NCBI GenBank assembly: GCA_023247085.1
Contig: JAHFHC010000016.1
Location: 1 to 19,108, forward strand
Length of the DNA stretch: 19,108 bases
From: Microcaldota archaeon
Lineage (GTDB): Archaea > Micrarchaeota > Micrarchaeia > Norongarragalinales > UBA8480
Direction: 5' to 3'
The translations under genes and the position numbers were made by a program. Below, one piece after another: positions 7,347-13,459 of this stretch (the stretch's first letter is position 1; each line of letters opens with the position of its first letter). The notes beneath the pieces were generated by a model. It was not told the origin of the DNA. It did no database searches and saw nothing but the letters and a program-made list of their open reading frames with translations.

Positions 7347-7631
7347 ATGGCTAAAAAACAAAATACTATGAGCGCTTGGACAATTGCAGGCTATGTTGCG
7401 GGCGTAGTTTCCCTTTTGCAAGTAATTTATTTATTGCTAGTTTACGGAATTAAACTAATTGTACCCCTGATTTTTATTTTAATAGCTGTAGCTCTTTGGA
7501 CGCCTATTATTTATCACAATTACATAAAGCAAAAGATTAACCTAACTCGCAATGCTCGAATATTTTTGGGACTAATTAGTTGGTTTATATCAATTCCCTT
7601 AATGGGATTTTTCTTAAACATTTTTAGTTAG
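7347..7631 (+). CDS. Small three-helix membrane protein, unrecognised
   Basis: A 94-residue protein with predicted membrane segments at about 11-33, 35-55 and 70-92 and a short basic N-terminus (MAKKQ). A Lys/Asn/Arg-containing loop (KQKINLTRNAR) separates helices two and three. No family recognised. The ATG follows a GTGAAAG stretch that may serve as a weak ribosome binding site. The gene is bracketed by near-identical dyad elements, one upstream and one overlapping its own stop codon, which suggests it belongs to the same regulated set as the genes at 7719 and 8836-9537. Confidence 0.65.
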   Translation: MAKKQNTMSAWTIAGYVAGVVSLLQVIYLLLVYGIKLIVPLIFILIAVALWTPIIYHNYIKQKINLTRNARIFLGLISWFISIPLMGFFLNIFS

Positions 7632-7651
7632 TTCATATTTACAAGAACTAA
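7628..7651 (+). repeat. Dyad element copy 2 (AGTTCAT family)
   Basis: Arms TTAGTTC (7628-7634) and GAACTAA (7645-7651), identical to those of copy 1, with a 10-nt spacer. The left arm includes the TAG stop of the 7347 gene. Confidence 0.75.
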
Positions 7652-7663
7652 CTAAGCTTTAAT

Positions 7664-7687
7664 TGAGTTCATACAAAAAAGAACTTA
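7664..7687 (+). repeat. Dyad element copy 3 (AGTTCAT family)
   Basis: Arms TGAGTTC (7664-7670) and GAACTTA (7681-7687) pair over 7 positions with one G-T wobble and enclose a 10-nt spacer. It lies 13 bp after copy 2 and 31 bp ahead of the ATG at 7719. Confidence 0.7.
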
Positions 7688-7718
7688 CTATTGGAAAAAA
7701 ATTAATTGCAGAGGCATT

Positions 7719-8366
7719 ATGACTTCTTCACTTTCTGAACAAATTGGAATATTACTACTCGGTGCGCTAATTACTTTAATTTTTACCTATTTAGCCAATG
7801 CACCATCACTTATTCTTCCAGCGATTAGTGTATTGGCTGCAATAATTGCAATCATATTCAGAAAACAGATCAAAGAACAAATCTTTTGCAATTATTGTTT
7901 AGGTAATGGTTCGTTTCGTTGCCTAAATAATTTTTGCCAATCTGGGCTAATCCGTGCAGTTCCGCGAGTAGCTAGTTGGAGCAATGCTCAAGTAAAAAAA
8001 GAAGCAAATTCATATACGTATGAAGTTTCTAATGTGGGTATTGATAATCCCAATAATTTTCCCGGTGCGTTTGAAATTATCGGAATTGTTCGCAAAATTG
8101 GCTTAAACAATATAGTGGGTAGCTATAAGTCGAATGTATTAAAAATAAACTCAAAAAACATGGTGATTCCAAGAATTGCTATTGAACTAGATAATGCCGA
8201 AATGCTTAATTTAGAGTATGGCTTCAAACGACCAATTGAAACCGGAGACTTGTATGCTAGTTTTGACGTAAACTTAGTTGGTCCAGGATATCTTTGTACC
8301 GCGTGCGGAGGGACTGGAAAATCAATTTGTACTAATTGCAAAGGAAAACGTTTAAACACCTACTAA
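7719..8366 (+). CDS. Membrane protein with split DnaJ-like zinc finger
   Basis: A 215-residue protein. Two hydrophobic segments (about 8-27 and 31-48) form an N-terminal hairpin anchor. A first half-finger follows with C57, C60, C68 and C73 (CNYCLGNG, then CLNNFC). Next is an insert of about 115 residues, apparently beta-rich and without cysteines, and then a second half-finger C193, C196, C204, C207 (CTACGGTG, then CTNC). The CxxCxGxG repeats are those of the DnaJ/Hsp40 Cys-rich domain, where two such halves bind zinc. The J domain and substrate-binding domains are absent. Function unknown; protein binding or redox chaperoning at the membrane is inference. The ATG follows GAGG (7711-7714) at good spacing. 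Confidence 0.75.
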   Translation: MTSSLSEQIGILLLGALITLIFTYLANAPSLILPAISVLAAIIAIIFRKQIKEQIFCNYCLGNGSFRCLNNFCQSGLIRAVPRVASWSNAQVKKEANSYTYEVSNVGIDNPNNFPGAFEIIGIVRKIGLNNIVGSYKSNVLKINSKNMVIPRIAIELDNAEMLNLEYGFKRPIETGDLYASFDVNLVGPGYLCTACGGTGKSICTNCKGKRLNTY

Positions 8367-8642
8367 GTAAACTGCTATCATTTTTTCTTTTTTCGTTCCC
8401 ACCGTTCTTAGGTATTCCATTTTTTGAAAGATGCTGTTTTTTGGTTCTTTTGATATAAAAGTTGTGTTTAGGCAAGGGAAAGCAGGACACTTTTGCAGTT
8501 TAATATCTATAAAGTAAACTCGAATAGTGAAATGCGCTAGCACATGAGTAATTTGGTACACCGTAGCGATGTTAAGAACGAAGAAAATATAAAATAGAAC
8601 AAAAATAGCTAATAGCGGTGAAGCGTTTTTTCTATTAAACAA
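8352..8642 (-). CDS. Doubtful small membrane-anchored protein
   Basis: An open frame of 96 residues starting with TTG. It has one hydrophobic N-terminal segment (about 9-31) and a Lys-rich remainder with two cysteines (KCPAFPC). It overlaps the end of the convergent 7719 gene by 15 bp. An AATTATA stretch lies 10-20 nt ahead of the TTG; no ribosome binding site is visible. Lysine content and low-GC codons look gene-like, but nothing else supports it. It occupies most of a stretch that would otherwise be non-coding (8367-8835). Confidence 0.35.
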   Translation of the reverse strand: MFNRKNASPLLAIFVLFYIFFVLNIATVYQITHVLAHFTIRVYFIDIKLQKCPAFPCLNTTFISKEPKNSIFQKMEYLRTVGTKKEKMIAVYLVGV

Positions 8643-8835
8643 AATTGTGCTATAATTTATTTTAGCGAAATTTTAAAAACTTGTTTTCATTATTTAGAAT
8701 AAAAATTATTGCATGTGCTTATCAATTAATTTTCAATAATAATTACTAAAAAAGCAGTTCATATAAATATGAACCTTATTCTAATCTTCGAACAAATCTA
8801 TGTAGTTCGGGTTGGCTTGCAATGGCTGGTGCAAT
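8643..8835. other. AT-rich stretch without a convincing gene
   Basis: Together with the doubtful reading frame to its left this is the longest gene-poor stretch in the window. It is very AT-rich. The only structure I see is dyad element copy 4 at 8754-8777. No tRNA, CRISPR or insertion-sequence signature is visible. Confidence 0.5.
8754..8777 (+). repeat. Dyad element copy 4 (AGTTCAT family)
   Basis: GTTC (8757-8760) and GAAC (8771-8774) with a 10-nt spacer. The inner bases extend the palindrome to GTTCATAT/ATATGAAC with only two central bases unpaired. It lies in the gene-poor region downstream of the - strand gene at 8836. Confidence 0.65.
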
Positions 8836-9108
8836 TCATATTTTGCCTAATCCCGCGCGTTCAAGAAAACCAAGTTCTCTAAGTTGATTGATTTCATTTC
8901 CAATGGCTGCGCGTAGATTGTGCTCTTTTTTTAATTCTGGAAGCGGCGATCTACCTTGCACTGGATTAACTTCACAGTTTACTTCAAATACTAACTTTTT
9001 CATGTTCATTGGCTTACCTTCTTTTAGGAGCCTTGAAAAAATAGCGCTATGTAATCGTACCCTGCTTCCTTGTAATCCTTTATGTTCATAATAAGCACTT
9101 AGTGGCAT
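8836..9108 (-). CDS. Small protein, possible winged-helix regulator
   Basis: A 90-residue protein. Predicted helices at about 16-31 and 63-78, the latter reading LRAAIGNEINQLRELGFLERAG, resemble the recognition helix and wing entry of winged-helix DNA-binding domains, in which L-x-x-L-x-x-x-G-hydrophobic-x-x-R is common. No family was recognised, so the regulator role is inference. The ATG is preceded by a strong GGTGAT ribosome binding site (9115-9120). It is the last gene of a four-gene - strand series that begins with the AbrB-type regulator, and it has dyad copy 5 about 52 bp upstream of its start. Confidence 0.65.
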   Translation of the reverse strand: MPLSAYYEHKGLQGSRVRLHSAIFSRLLKEGKPMNMKKLVFEVNCEVNPVQGRSPLPELKKEHNLRAAIGNEINQLRELGFLERAGLGKI

Positions 9109-9159
9109 TTTTACATCACCGGTAAATTAAATACGCGTACTATTTAAAAACCAATCGCA

Positions 9160-9183
9160 AATATTCATCCGTGTATGAACTTA
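9160..9183 (-). repeat. Dyad element copy 5 (AGTTCAT family, degenerate)
   Basis: On the - strand it reads AGTTCAT with GTTC (9177-9180) and a right arm GAAT (9163-9166) after a 10-nt spacer, one mismatch from the consensus GAAC. It touches the stop codon of the 9181 gene and sits upstream of the 8836 gene. Confidence 0.55.
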
Positions 9184-9528
9184 TTTTGCTTTAGTTAATT
9201 TAAGTGGATTTAATCTGCGGAAAAACTGCACGACTCTATCTCGTTCTTCTTCCCCTAAATTTTCTGAAGATGCGTGCATGGTTAAAACATTAGGATCATT
9301 TTCAGCCCAGTTGATTTTTAAGTTTGAAAACTCAACACTATGTATACCTGGAACCGGTAATTCGCCTGGCGCCATTTTTAATTCCACTGCTTTAGCTGCA
9401 GCCGCTATTTGTTCTTTTGTTCTATCAGATTTCAAAAAAACACTGACGTGCTTAAGATCTGGCCTAATTCCCTGCGATACTCCATAAACTGCCCCTAATT
9501 TACGCAATCTTTCAGTTAATTCCCACAT
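9181..9528 (-). CDS. Unrecognised small protein of the AbrB cluster
   Basis: The frame is open from a GTG at 9537, but the ATG at 9528 (MWELTERLRKLG) is better placed relative to the AAGTGAT ribosome binding site just upstream, giving 115 residues. The sequence alternates helix and strand: an N-terminal helix, a VSVFLKSDR strand, a helix around EQIAAAAKAVELKM, a strand-rich middle, and a C-terminal helix EEERDRVVQFFRRLNPLKL. There are no cysteines or membrane segments, so it should be cytoplasmic. The order of elements and the FF-containing C-terminus resemble the neighbouring 9559 gene, hinting at remote paralogy. Function unknown. Confidence 0.65.
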   Translation of the reverse strand: MWELTERLRKLGAVYGVSQGIRPDLKHVSVFLKSDRTKEQIAAAAKAVELKMAPGELPVPGIHSVEFSNLKINWAENDPNVLTMHASSENLGEEERDRVVQFFRRLNPLKLTKAK

Positions 9529-9533
9529 ATAAA

Positions 9534-9557
9534 TCACTTCTTACTTATATGAACTAC
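9534..9557 (-). repeat. Dyad element copy 6 (AGTTCAT family) over a ribosome binding site
   Basis: On the - strand GTTC (9551-9554) and GAAG (9537-9540) flank a 10-nt spacer. The spacer ATATAAGTAA differs from copy 1 (ATCTAAGTAA) at one base. The right arm runs into the AAGTGAT ribosome binding site of the gene starting at 9528, so folding or protein binding here could control its translation. Confidence 0.6.
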
Positions 9558-9558
9558 T

Positions 9559-9951
9559 TTATTTTACTAATCTTAACCGTGGCCTTGCAAGTGCTTCAAA
9601 AAAACTTAATGCTAATCCTCGAACCGGATGTGATAATTTACTGCCACTTATTCGAAACCTTGGCTTTTCCAAACTTTGTTCATCGTGCGCATTTTCAAGC
9701 AGTATGTGAAATGCACCGCCTGCCTTAGTCGAGTGTGATATCAATAAATTAAACGCTGTTCCCTCCGGATTTGAAAGTGCTTTTTTCACTTTTAGCCCAA
9801 GTTGCTGTGCAATTGAGCGAATGGTTGCGTTGCTTGTACTTAGTTTACTGCTAACTCGTATAACGCCGGTTGGTTTACCTTTTGGGTTCACAGCACGGTA
9901 AGCGGAATCTATATGTTGAAGTGCACTAATTTGCCTTAGCAATTCTTGCAT
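9559..9951 (-). CDS. Unrecognised small basic protein of the AbrB cluster
   Basis: A 130-residue cytoplasmic-looking protein starting with ATG. An N-terminal helix (QELLRQISALQHIDSAYRAV) is followed by a strand (TGVIRVSSKL), a helix (NATIRSIAQQLGLKVKKAL), strands (NLLISHS, AFHILLEN) and a C-terminal helix (GLALSFFEALARPRLRLVK). Arg and Lys are frequent, which would be compatible with nucleic-acid binding, but no motif is recognised. It lies 34 bp downstream of the AbrB-type gene and 30 bp upstream of the 9181 gene's reading start, as expected for one transcript. The layout resembles its neighbour 9181-9528. Confidence 0.65.
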   Translation of the reverse strand: MQELLRQISALQHIDSAYRAVNPKGKPTGVIRVSSKLSTSNATIRSIAQQLGLKVKKALSNPEGTAFNLLISHSTKAGGAFHILLENAHDEQSLEKPRFRISGSKLSHPVRGLALSFFEALARPRLRLVK

Positions 9952-9985
9952 AATATTTGCTCGCCTCTCACATATTTTAACTTAA

Positions 9986-10261
9986 TTACGTTATTTCTCG
10001 TGCATCTCTTTTTTTCGCTGGCAACTCTACATTATTCTGCAAAGGGGTTACTTCTTCTGAAACAACTGGCTGCAATGCAGTTTGCGGCATGTCGTTCAAA
10101 AACTTTAATCGTTCAACAACCGAATCAGATCCTTCAAGAATAAGTTTACCTTTTTCTTCAAAAATTAGTAATTTTGTTCCCTTGCTAAAGCCATACTTCT
10201 TTCGAATATGCTTAGGAATTACTAATTGACCTTTTTCGCTTAACACAACACTATGAACCAT
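9986..10261 (-). CDS. SpoVT/AbrB-family transcription regulator
   Basis: A 91-residue protein whose first about 45 residues form a SpoVT/AbrB swapped-hairpin DNA-binding domain: VVLSEKGQLVIPKHIRKKYGF, then KGTKLLIFEEKGKLILE. This matches the family consensus KGQ-hydrophobic-x-IPxxIR...G...G-x-x-hydrophobic. The C-terminal half (VVERLKFL and onward) is probably a linker or oligomerisation region. Such proteins bind palindromic sites as dimers or tetramers, act as transition-state regulators or antitoxins, and often repress themselves. It is the first gene of the - strand cluster, and its promoter is flanked by inverted repeats that are good candidate operators. The ATG follows an AAAGTGAT ribosome binding site. 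Confidence 0.87.
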   Translation of the reverse strand: MVHSVVLSEKGQLVIPKHIRKKYGFSKGTKLLIFEEKGKLILEGSDSVVERLKFLNDMPQTALQPVVSEEVTPLQNNVELPAKKRDAREIT

Positions 10262-10279
10262 TACAAATCACTTTGAAAC

Positions 10280-10295
10280 GTAAGACAATGCTTAC
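10280..10295. promoter_or_regulatory. Inverted repeat GTAAG-N6-CTTAC (candidate AbrB operator)
   Basis: Perfect 5-bp arms around ACAATG, 19 bp ahead of the AbrB-type start codon, about where transcription would begin. Occupancy would block initiation of the - strand cluster. Confidence 0.5.
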
Positions 10296-10299
10296 AATT

Positions 10300-10307
10300 C
10301 TTATAAG
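10300..10307 (-). promoter_or_regulatory. Box A promoter of the AbrB cluster
   Basis: CTTATAAG, itself palindromic, lies 39-46 nt ahead of the AbrB-type ATG on the - strand. A start site about 26 nt downstream would leave a short leader containing the AAAGTGAT ribosome binding site. It is positioned between two inverted repeats. Confidence 0.55.
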
Positions 10308-10323
10308 TAAGCGAAAGCTTACT
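10306..10323. promoter_or_regulatory. Hairpin AGTAAGC-GAAA-GCTTACT (candidate AbrB operator)
   Basis: Perfect 7-bp arms around GAAA, partly overlapping the TATA box. It repeats the GTAAG/CTTAC half-sites of the repeat at 10280-10295, which argues for one protein recognising both. Confidence 0.55.
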
Positions 10324-10397
10324 AGGTATTTAAATGTTTTCTTTAAAATTTGAATCAAAACTAATAAAACTAATCAAACCGTAAGAGAAGCTATTCA

Positions 10398-10982
10398 ATG
10401 ATTTCAACAATTATTTTTGACTGGGGCGGCGTGCTAGCGTTGGCGGATAATGCCCTAGCGGCGAAGAAACTAGCAAAGAAATACGGCATAAATGAAAAAG
10501 AATTAGCAAAAGGGCTTGCTAACTTTGAACGGCAATTTGAAGCTTCGAAAAACTACCGAGGTTATTTTAGTCGCGTGTGTGAAACTTATGGTATTCCAAG
10601 AAAAGAAATCGAAAAAGCATTAAACGCAGCGCATGCAACACATATGCTTCAAGTTGCAAAGAAGTTAAAACGTCTAGGTTGGCCGCTTTATTTGCTTTCT
10701 GACCAAATGCATTTTCGTACACTTTACATCAAAAAGCATAATGACTTATCATTTTTTGATGGCTTGTTCTTTTCAAGCGAAATTGATTTTGTAAAGCCAG
10801 AAAAAGGCGCTTTTTTGTATGTATTAAAGAAAATAAAGTGTAAACCGCAGCAATGTTTGTTTATTGATAATAACGCAAAAAATGTAAAAGCGGCTAAGAA
10901 ACTAGGAATAAACGTAATTCTGTTCAAAAGCGAATCGCAATTTAGAAGTGAATTAAAAAGGTTTGGAATCAAAATTGCTTAA
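10398..10982 (+). CDS. HAD-superfamily hydrolase (DxGGV type)
   Basis: A 194-residue HAD-like hydrolase with all four motifs. Motif I is IIFDWGGVL (nucleophile D8; position +2 is Gly instead of the usual Asp, as in several HAD-IA members). Motif II is LLSDQ (S101), motif III K133 in FVKPEKGAF, and motif IV FIDNN (D157). A helical cap (about 17-80) lies between motifs I and II. It probably dephosphorylates a small metabolite; the substrate cannot be inferred. It is divergent from the AbrB cluster, with a 136-bp shared intergenic region holding the candidate operators, so it may share that control. Its stop codon overlaps by two bases the stop of the convergent 48-residue gene. Confidence 0.85.
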   Translation: MISTIIFDWGGVLALADNALAAKKLAKKYGINEKELAKGLANFERQFEASKNYRGYFSRVCETYGIPRKEIEKALNAAHATHMLQVAKKLKRLGWPLYLLSDQMHFRTLYIKKHNDLSFFDGLFFSSEIDFVKPEKGAFLYVLKKIKCKPQQCLFIDNNAKNVKAAKKLGINVILFKSESQFRSELKRFGIKIA

Positions 10983-11125
10983 GTAACAAATACTGCAATT
11001 CCCCAAATGAGTGCAAGTGCAGCCCAAATGTAATTTAGCCAAGTTGGCCATTTCAAAAACGTTGTCAAACCAATTACAACCGCTAAAATAATTGCCCCGC
11101 TCGCTATTACTGTTTGAAAAATCAT
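10979..11125 (-). CDS. 48-residue two-helix membrane protein
   Basis: An ATG-initiated frame of 48 residues with two hydrophobic segments (about 4-23 and 31-47) separated by the short polar TFLKWPTW turn. The clean two-helix pattern with Trp residues at the presumed membrane interface suggests a real gene and not chance. No family recognised. It is convergent with the HAD gene (stops overlap) and lies downstream of, and on the same strand as, the multi-pass membrane protein at 11198-11926, with 72 bp between them, so it may be co-transcribed. Confidence 0.6.
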   Translation of the reverse strand: MIFQTVIASGAIILAVVIGLTTFLKWPTWLNYIWAALALIWGIAVFVT

Positions 11126-11197
11126 AGATTTATTTCACTGTTTATTAGAAACTATGTTTTAGTAAATAAATCTTTGGTATAGCTCCTAATTATCCGG

Positions 11198-11926
11198 TTA
11201 TTTTTCTCTTTTTAATTTCCATAACGAAAATAAATGTAATACAACCGCAAGTGGAACTGCATACGCTGGAATCATTACTAATGGAAATATTGTCATTATC
11301 TCCGTGCTAGGAGTAGAAAGGGAAACTCCAATTGGAACCTGAATTGCAAGGATTATACCAACTCCAATCGCTATTAGCAAGTCAATAATGCCTAAGTAAT
11401 TCCAAATTTTTACTACTTGTTTGTAATTGTTTTTCTTTTTCCAATACCAATATGCAACAATTGGGGCAAAACCACCTACAAGCATGTCACCTACGCCAGA
11501 TGGAATTGCGAAGAACGCTGGGAGTAAACCTTGTAAATATAGCATGATAAAGACTATTCCGAGAATTCGAAAAATTTGAAGCGATATGAGCCAATGTTGC
11601 GGGAATACTTTCAGTATTTTTTGCAAAGTTTTAGACGATTGTAACCATGTCGCGCCAATTGCTACTGGTACGATAAATGCAATTGGTACGAGAGGGGAAA
11701 GTATGTTCTGACTAACGTGGTAAAAGCCAAACAATGCAATAGCAATAGAAAAAAAGAACCATCCAAATAAAATTAATGCAGATGCCGTGAGTATTTGCTT
11801 TTGTTTAGTTTCTGGCAATTTAAGCGAACGAACACTTTGCCCGATTCCAAGCCAAAAAAATAGGGGAACAAAAAGCATCATGCTAAAAGTAAAAATAAAA
11901 AATTCAAAGCTCGTGTGTGCAGACAT
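11198..11926 (-). CDS. Multi-pass membrane protein, unrecognised
   Basis: A protein of 242 residues from the ATG at 11926; the frame stays open to a TTG at 11947, which adds seven residues. About seven hydrophobic segments are visible. The most conserved-looking stretch is around LQIFRILGIVFIMLYLQG, then LPAFFAIPSGVGDMLVG, ending with WKLKREK. I have the impression of similar uncharacterised membrane proteins in bacteria with an RxLG...LPAxFAxPxGxGD pattern, but I cannot name a family or function. The gene is divergent from the lipoprotein at 11983, with which it shares a 56-bp intergenic region. Confidence 0.7.
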   Translation of the reverse strand: MSAHTSFEFFIFTFSMMLFVPLFFWLGIGQSVRSLKLPETKQKQILTASALILFGWFFFSIAIALFGFYHVSQNILSPLVPIAFIVPVAIGATWLQSSKTLQKILKVFPQHWLISLQIFRILGIVFIMLYLQGLLPAFFAIPSGVGDMLVGGFAPIVAYWYWKKKNNYKQVVKIWNYLGIIDLLIAIGVGIILAIQVPIGVSLSTPSTEIMTIFPLVMIPAYAVPLAVVLHLFSLWKLKREK

Positions 11927-11948
11927 TGGAAACTTAATGAAAAGCAAC

Positions 11949-11957
11949 TATAAAAAA
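11949..11957 (+). promoter_or_regulatory. Box A promoter of the lipoprotein gene at 11983
   Basis: TATAAAAAA lies 26-34 nt ahead of the ATG at 11983, consistent with a leaderless or very short-leader transcript. No ribosome binding site is visible between them. Confidence 0.55.
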
Positions 11958-11982
11958 CACCGCGAGTGTTAGTTATACACTT

Positions 11983-12933
11983 ATGAATAGTTTGTTCTTG
12001 CGCAATTTAAGTTTTGTACTCATTATTTTTGCAATGTTTTTTTTACTGGGCTGTATAAACAACCTGCAACCATCGGAATTTAAAATTGAACAAAAGAAAG
12101 CTAGCTTTTCCTGCGAGAAGAATACGGATAATAATAGTGTTGCAAAACGTGGATACGTGTTACTTATGGGATTAGGTGACCATAATAAAAACGGTTGGTA
12201 CACTGAAAAAAAGTATATGGAACAAGACCCTAAAACTCAATTTGTACTTATTTACGACCAAGATGAGACAAAGCATTTGCCGGAAATAAGCGAAAAATTT
12301 CTGGCTGATATGCATGCATTGTTAAAACAAAAGCCAGTTGACGAATTAGTCATTTTTGGTGCAAGTGCCGGCGGCGTAACCGCATCGTATTCAATTGCTA
12401 AACTTAATTTTTCAGGATCAGTTGCACTTCATACATTATCCTCGCCGCTTAATGGTTATGGTTTTCCAGATGCAGTTCTTGGCAATAGACAAGGCTATTT
12501 ACTAGACATAGCCCGTGGATTAGCGCATTTTCAAAAACCGTCAGATAACGTAAAGGTTTATCATCACAAAACCGTCACTGACACCATACTGGTTGATCAC
12601 TATTGTAATGGCGTTACATTCCTCTGTAATGCAGTTCAGATTCAAAACAACAATATTGAAGGAAGTAAAGAATTTTTCTACTCAAAATATGATCATAATC
12701 CATTGATGAAAGTGGTTATTCCAATTGTTTTAAAATGTTATAATAAAAATTTAGTAACATTGTTTTCTCAAGAAGAAAGTGGAATTGGAATGGGTGAACT
12801 ATGTACTGGAGAAGACGGTTGCAGAGTATTTTGCAGCAATAACCGCGGGCTATGCAATCAGTACTGTGAAACACGTGAAGAAAACCAACTATGCCGAAAG
12901 TTATTTTCGGGAGAACTAAATTCCGATGGCTAA
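11983..12933 (+). CDS. Lipoprotein with serine-hydrolase motif and Cys-rich tail
   Basis: A 316-residue protein with a signal sequence and lipobox LLGC (Cys24), so it should be lipid-anchored outside the membrane. The core (about 55-250) looks like an alpha/beta hydrolase: strand VLLMGLGDHNKNGW, then a nucleophile elbow IFGASAGG with Ser128. Asp and His residues at 200-206 (VTDTILVDHYC) are possible triad members, but I cannot assign them safely. The C-terminal about 45 residues hold six Cys (272, 278, 282, 289, 293, 302) in a CTGEDGCRVFC...CNQYC...C pattern, probably a disulphide-stabilised module. Substrate unknown. The start is supported by a box A about 26 nt upstream. Confidence 0.72.
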   Translation: MNSLFLRNLSFVLIIFAMFFLLGCINNLQPSEFKIEQKKASFSCEKNTDNNSVAKRGYVLLMGLGDHNKNGWYTEKKYMEQDPKTQFVLIYDQDETKHLPEISEKFLADMHALLKQKPVDELVIFGASAGGVTASYSIAKLNFSGSVALHTLSSPLNGYGFPDAVLGNRQGYLLDIARGLAHFQKPSDNVKVYHHKTVTDTILVDHYCNGVTFLCNAVQIQNNNIEGSKEFFYSKYDHNPLMKVVIPIVLKCYNKNLVTLFSQEESGIGMGELCTGEDGCRVFCSNNRGLCNQYCETREENQLCRKLFSGELNSDG

Positions 12934-13043
12934 ATACGAAAAATCACAATTTAAATTAAATATGAAATAGCGTAGAATAAATGGTTGAGCTGGTAGTTTA
13001 AAATACTCCAGTGAAATTACTTTGTAAAGGTGGTTTGTTTAGG

Positions 13044-13445
13044 ATGGTTAACTTAATAGCAGTGCTTGCAGCTGGAATTGCCTCTATGGTAATTGGATTT
13101 TTGTGGTTTGGTCCACTATTTGGAAAAATATGGATGAACATGATGGGATTAAAGCAAAGTGACATGAAAAAAATGAAAACCGGTATGCAAATGGGCTACG
13201 TTGGTCAATTCGTAGCTTCTCTAGTGATGGCATGGGTTATGGGAATGCTAATCACCACAACTAACGCTACATCATTAATTGCGGGGCTAATGGTTGGTTT
13301 CTGGGGCTGGCTTGGGTTCGTTGCAACAACAACACTTGGTGGAGTACTCTGGGAAAACAAACCAGTGAAACTATATTTGTTCAACAACGCGCATCTCTTA
13401 CTAAATGCGCTTGTAATGGCAGCAATATTAGTTTCATTGCCATAG
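13044..13445 (+). CDS. DUF1761 membrane protein
   Basis: 133 residues from the ATG at 13044. The frame extends to a GTG at 13011, but the shorter form begins MVNLIAVLAAGIASM as DUF1761 proteins do, and an AAAGGTGG stretch lies a short way upstream. Four hydrophobic segments and the family motif GFLWFGPLFGKIWMNMMG (near the N-terminus) are visible, followed by a polar DMKKMKTG loop. Function of the family is unknown. The stop codon is closely followed by a ribosome binding site for the 44-residue Cys-rich gene, suggesting a two-gene unit. Confidence 0.8.
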   Translation: MVNLIAVLAAGIASMVIGFLWFGPLFGKIWMNMMGLKQSDMKKMKTGMQMGYVGQFVASLVMAWVMGMLITTTNATSLIAGLMVGFWGWLGFVATTTLGGVLWENKPVKLYLFNNAHLLLNALVMAAILVSLP

Positions 13446-13459
13446 GGTGAATATAACAA

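Noticed and set aside
9084-9101. A further GTTCAT match inside the 8836-9108 gene
   Set aside because: The right arm is missing at the expected 10-nt spacing and the site lies in coding sequence, so it is not counted as a copy of the dyad element.
12994-13015. Imperfect hairpin CTGGTAGT...TACTCCAG ahead of the DUF1761 gene
   Set aside because: It needs a bulge and only four contiguous pairs are solid; it could easily be chance in AT-rich sequence.
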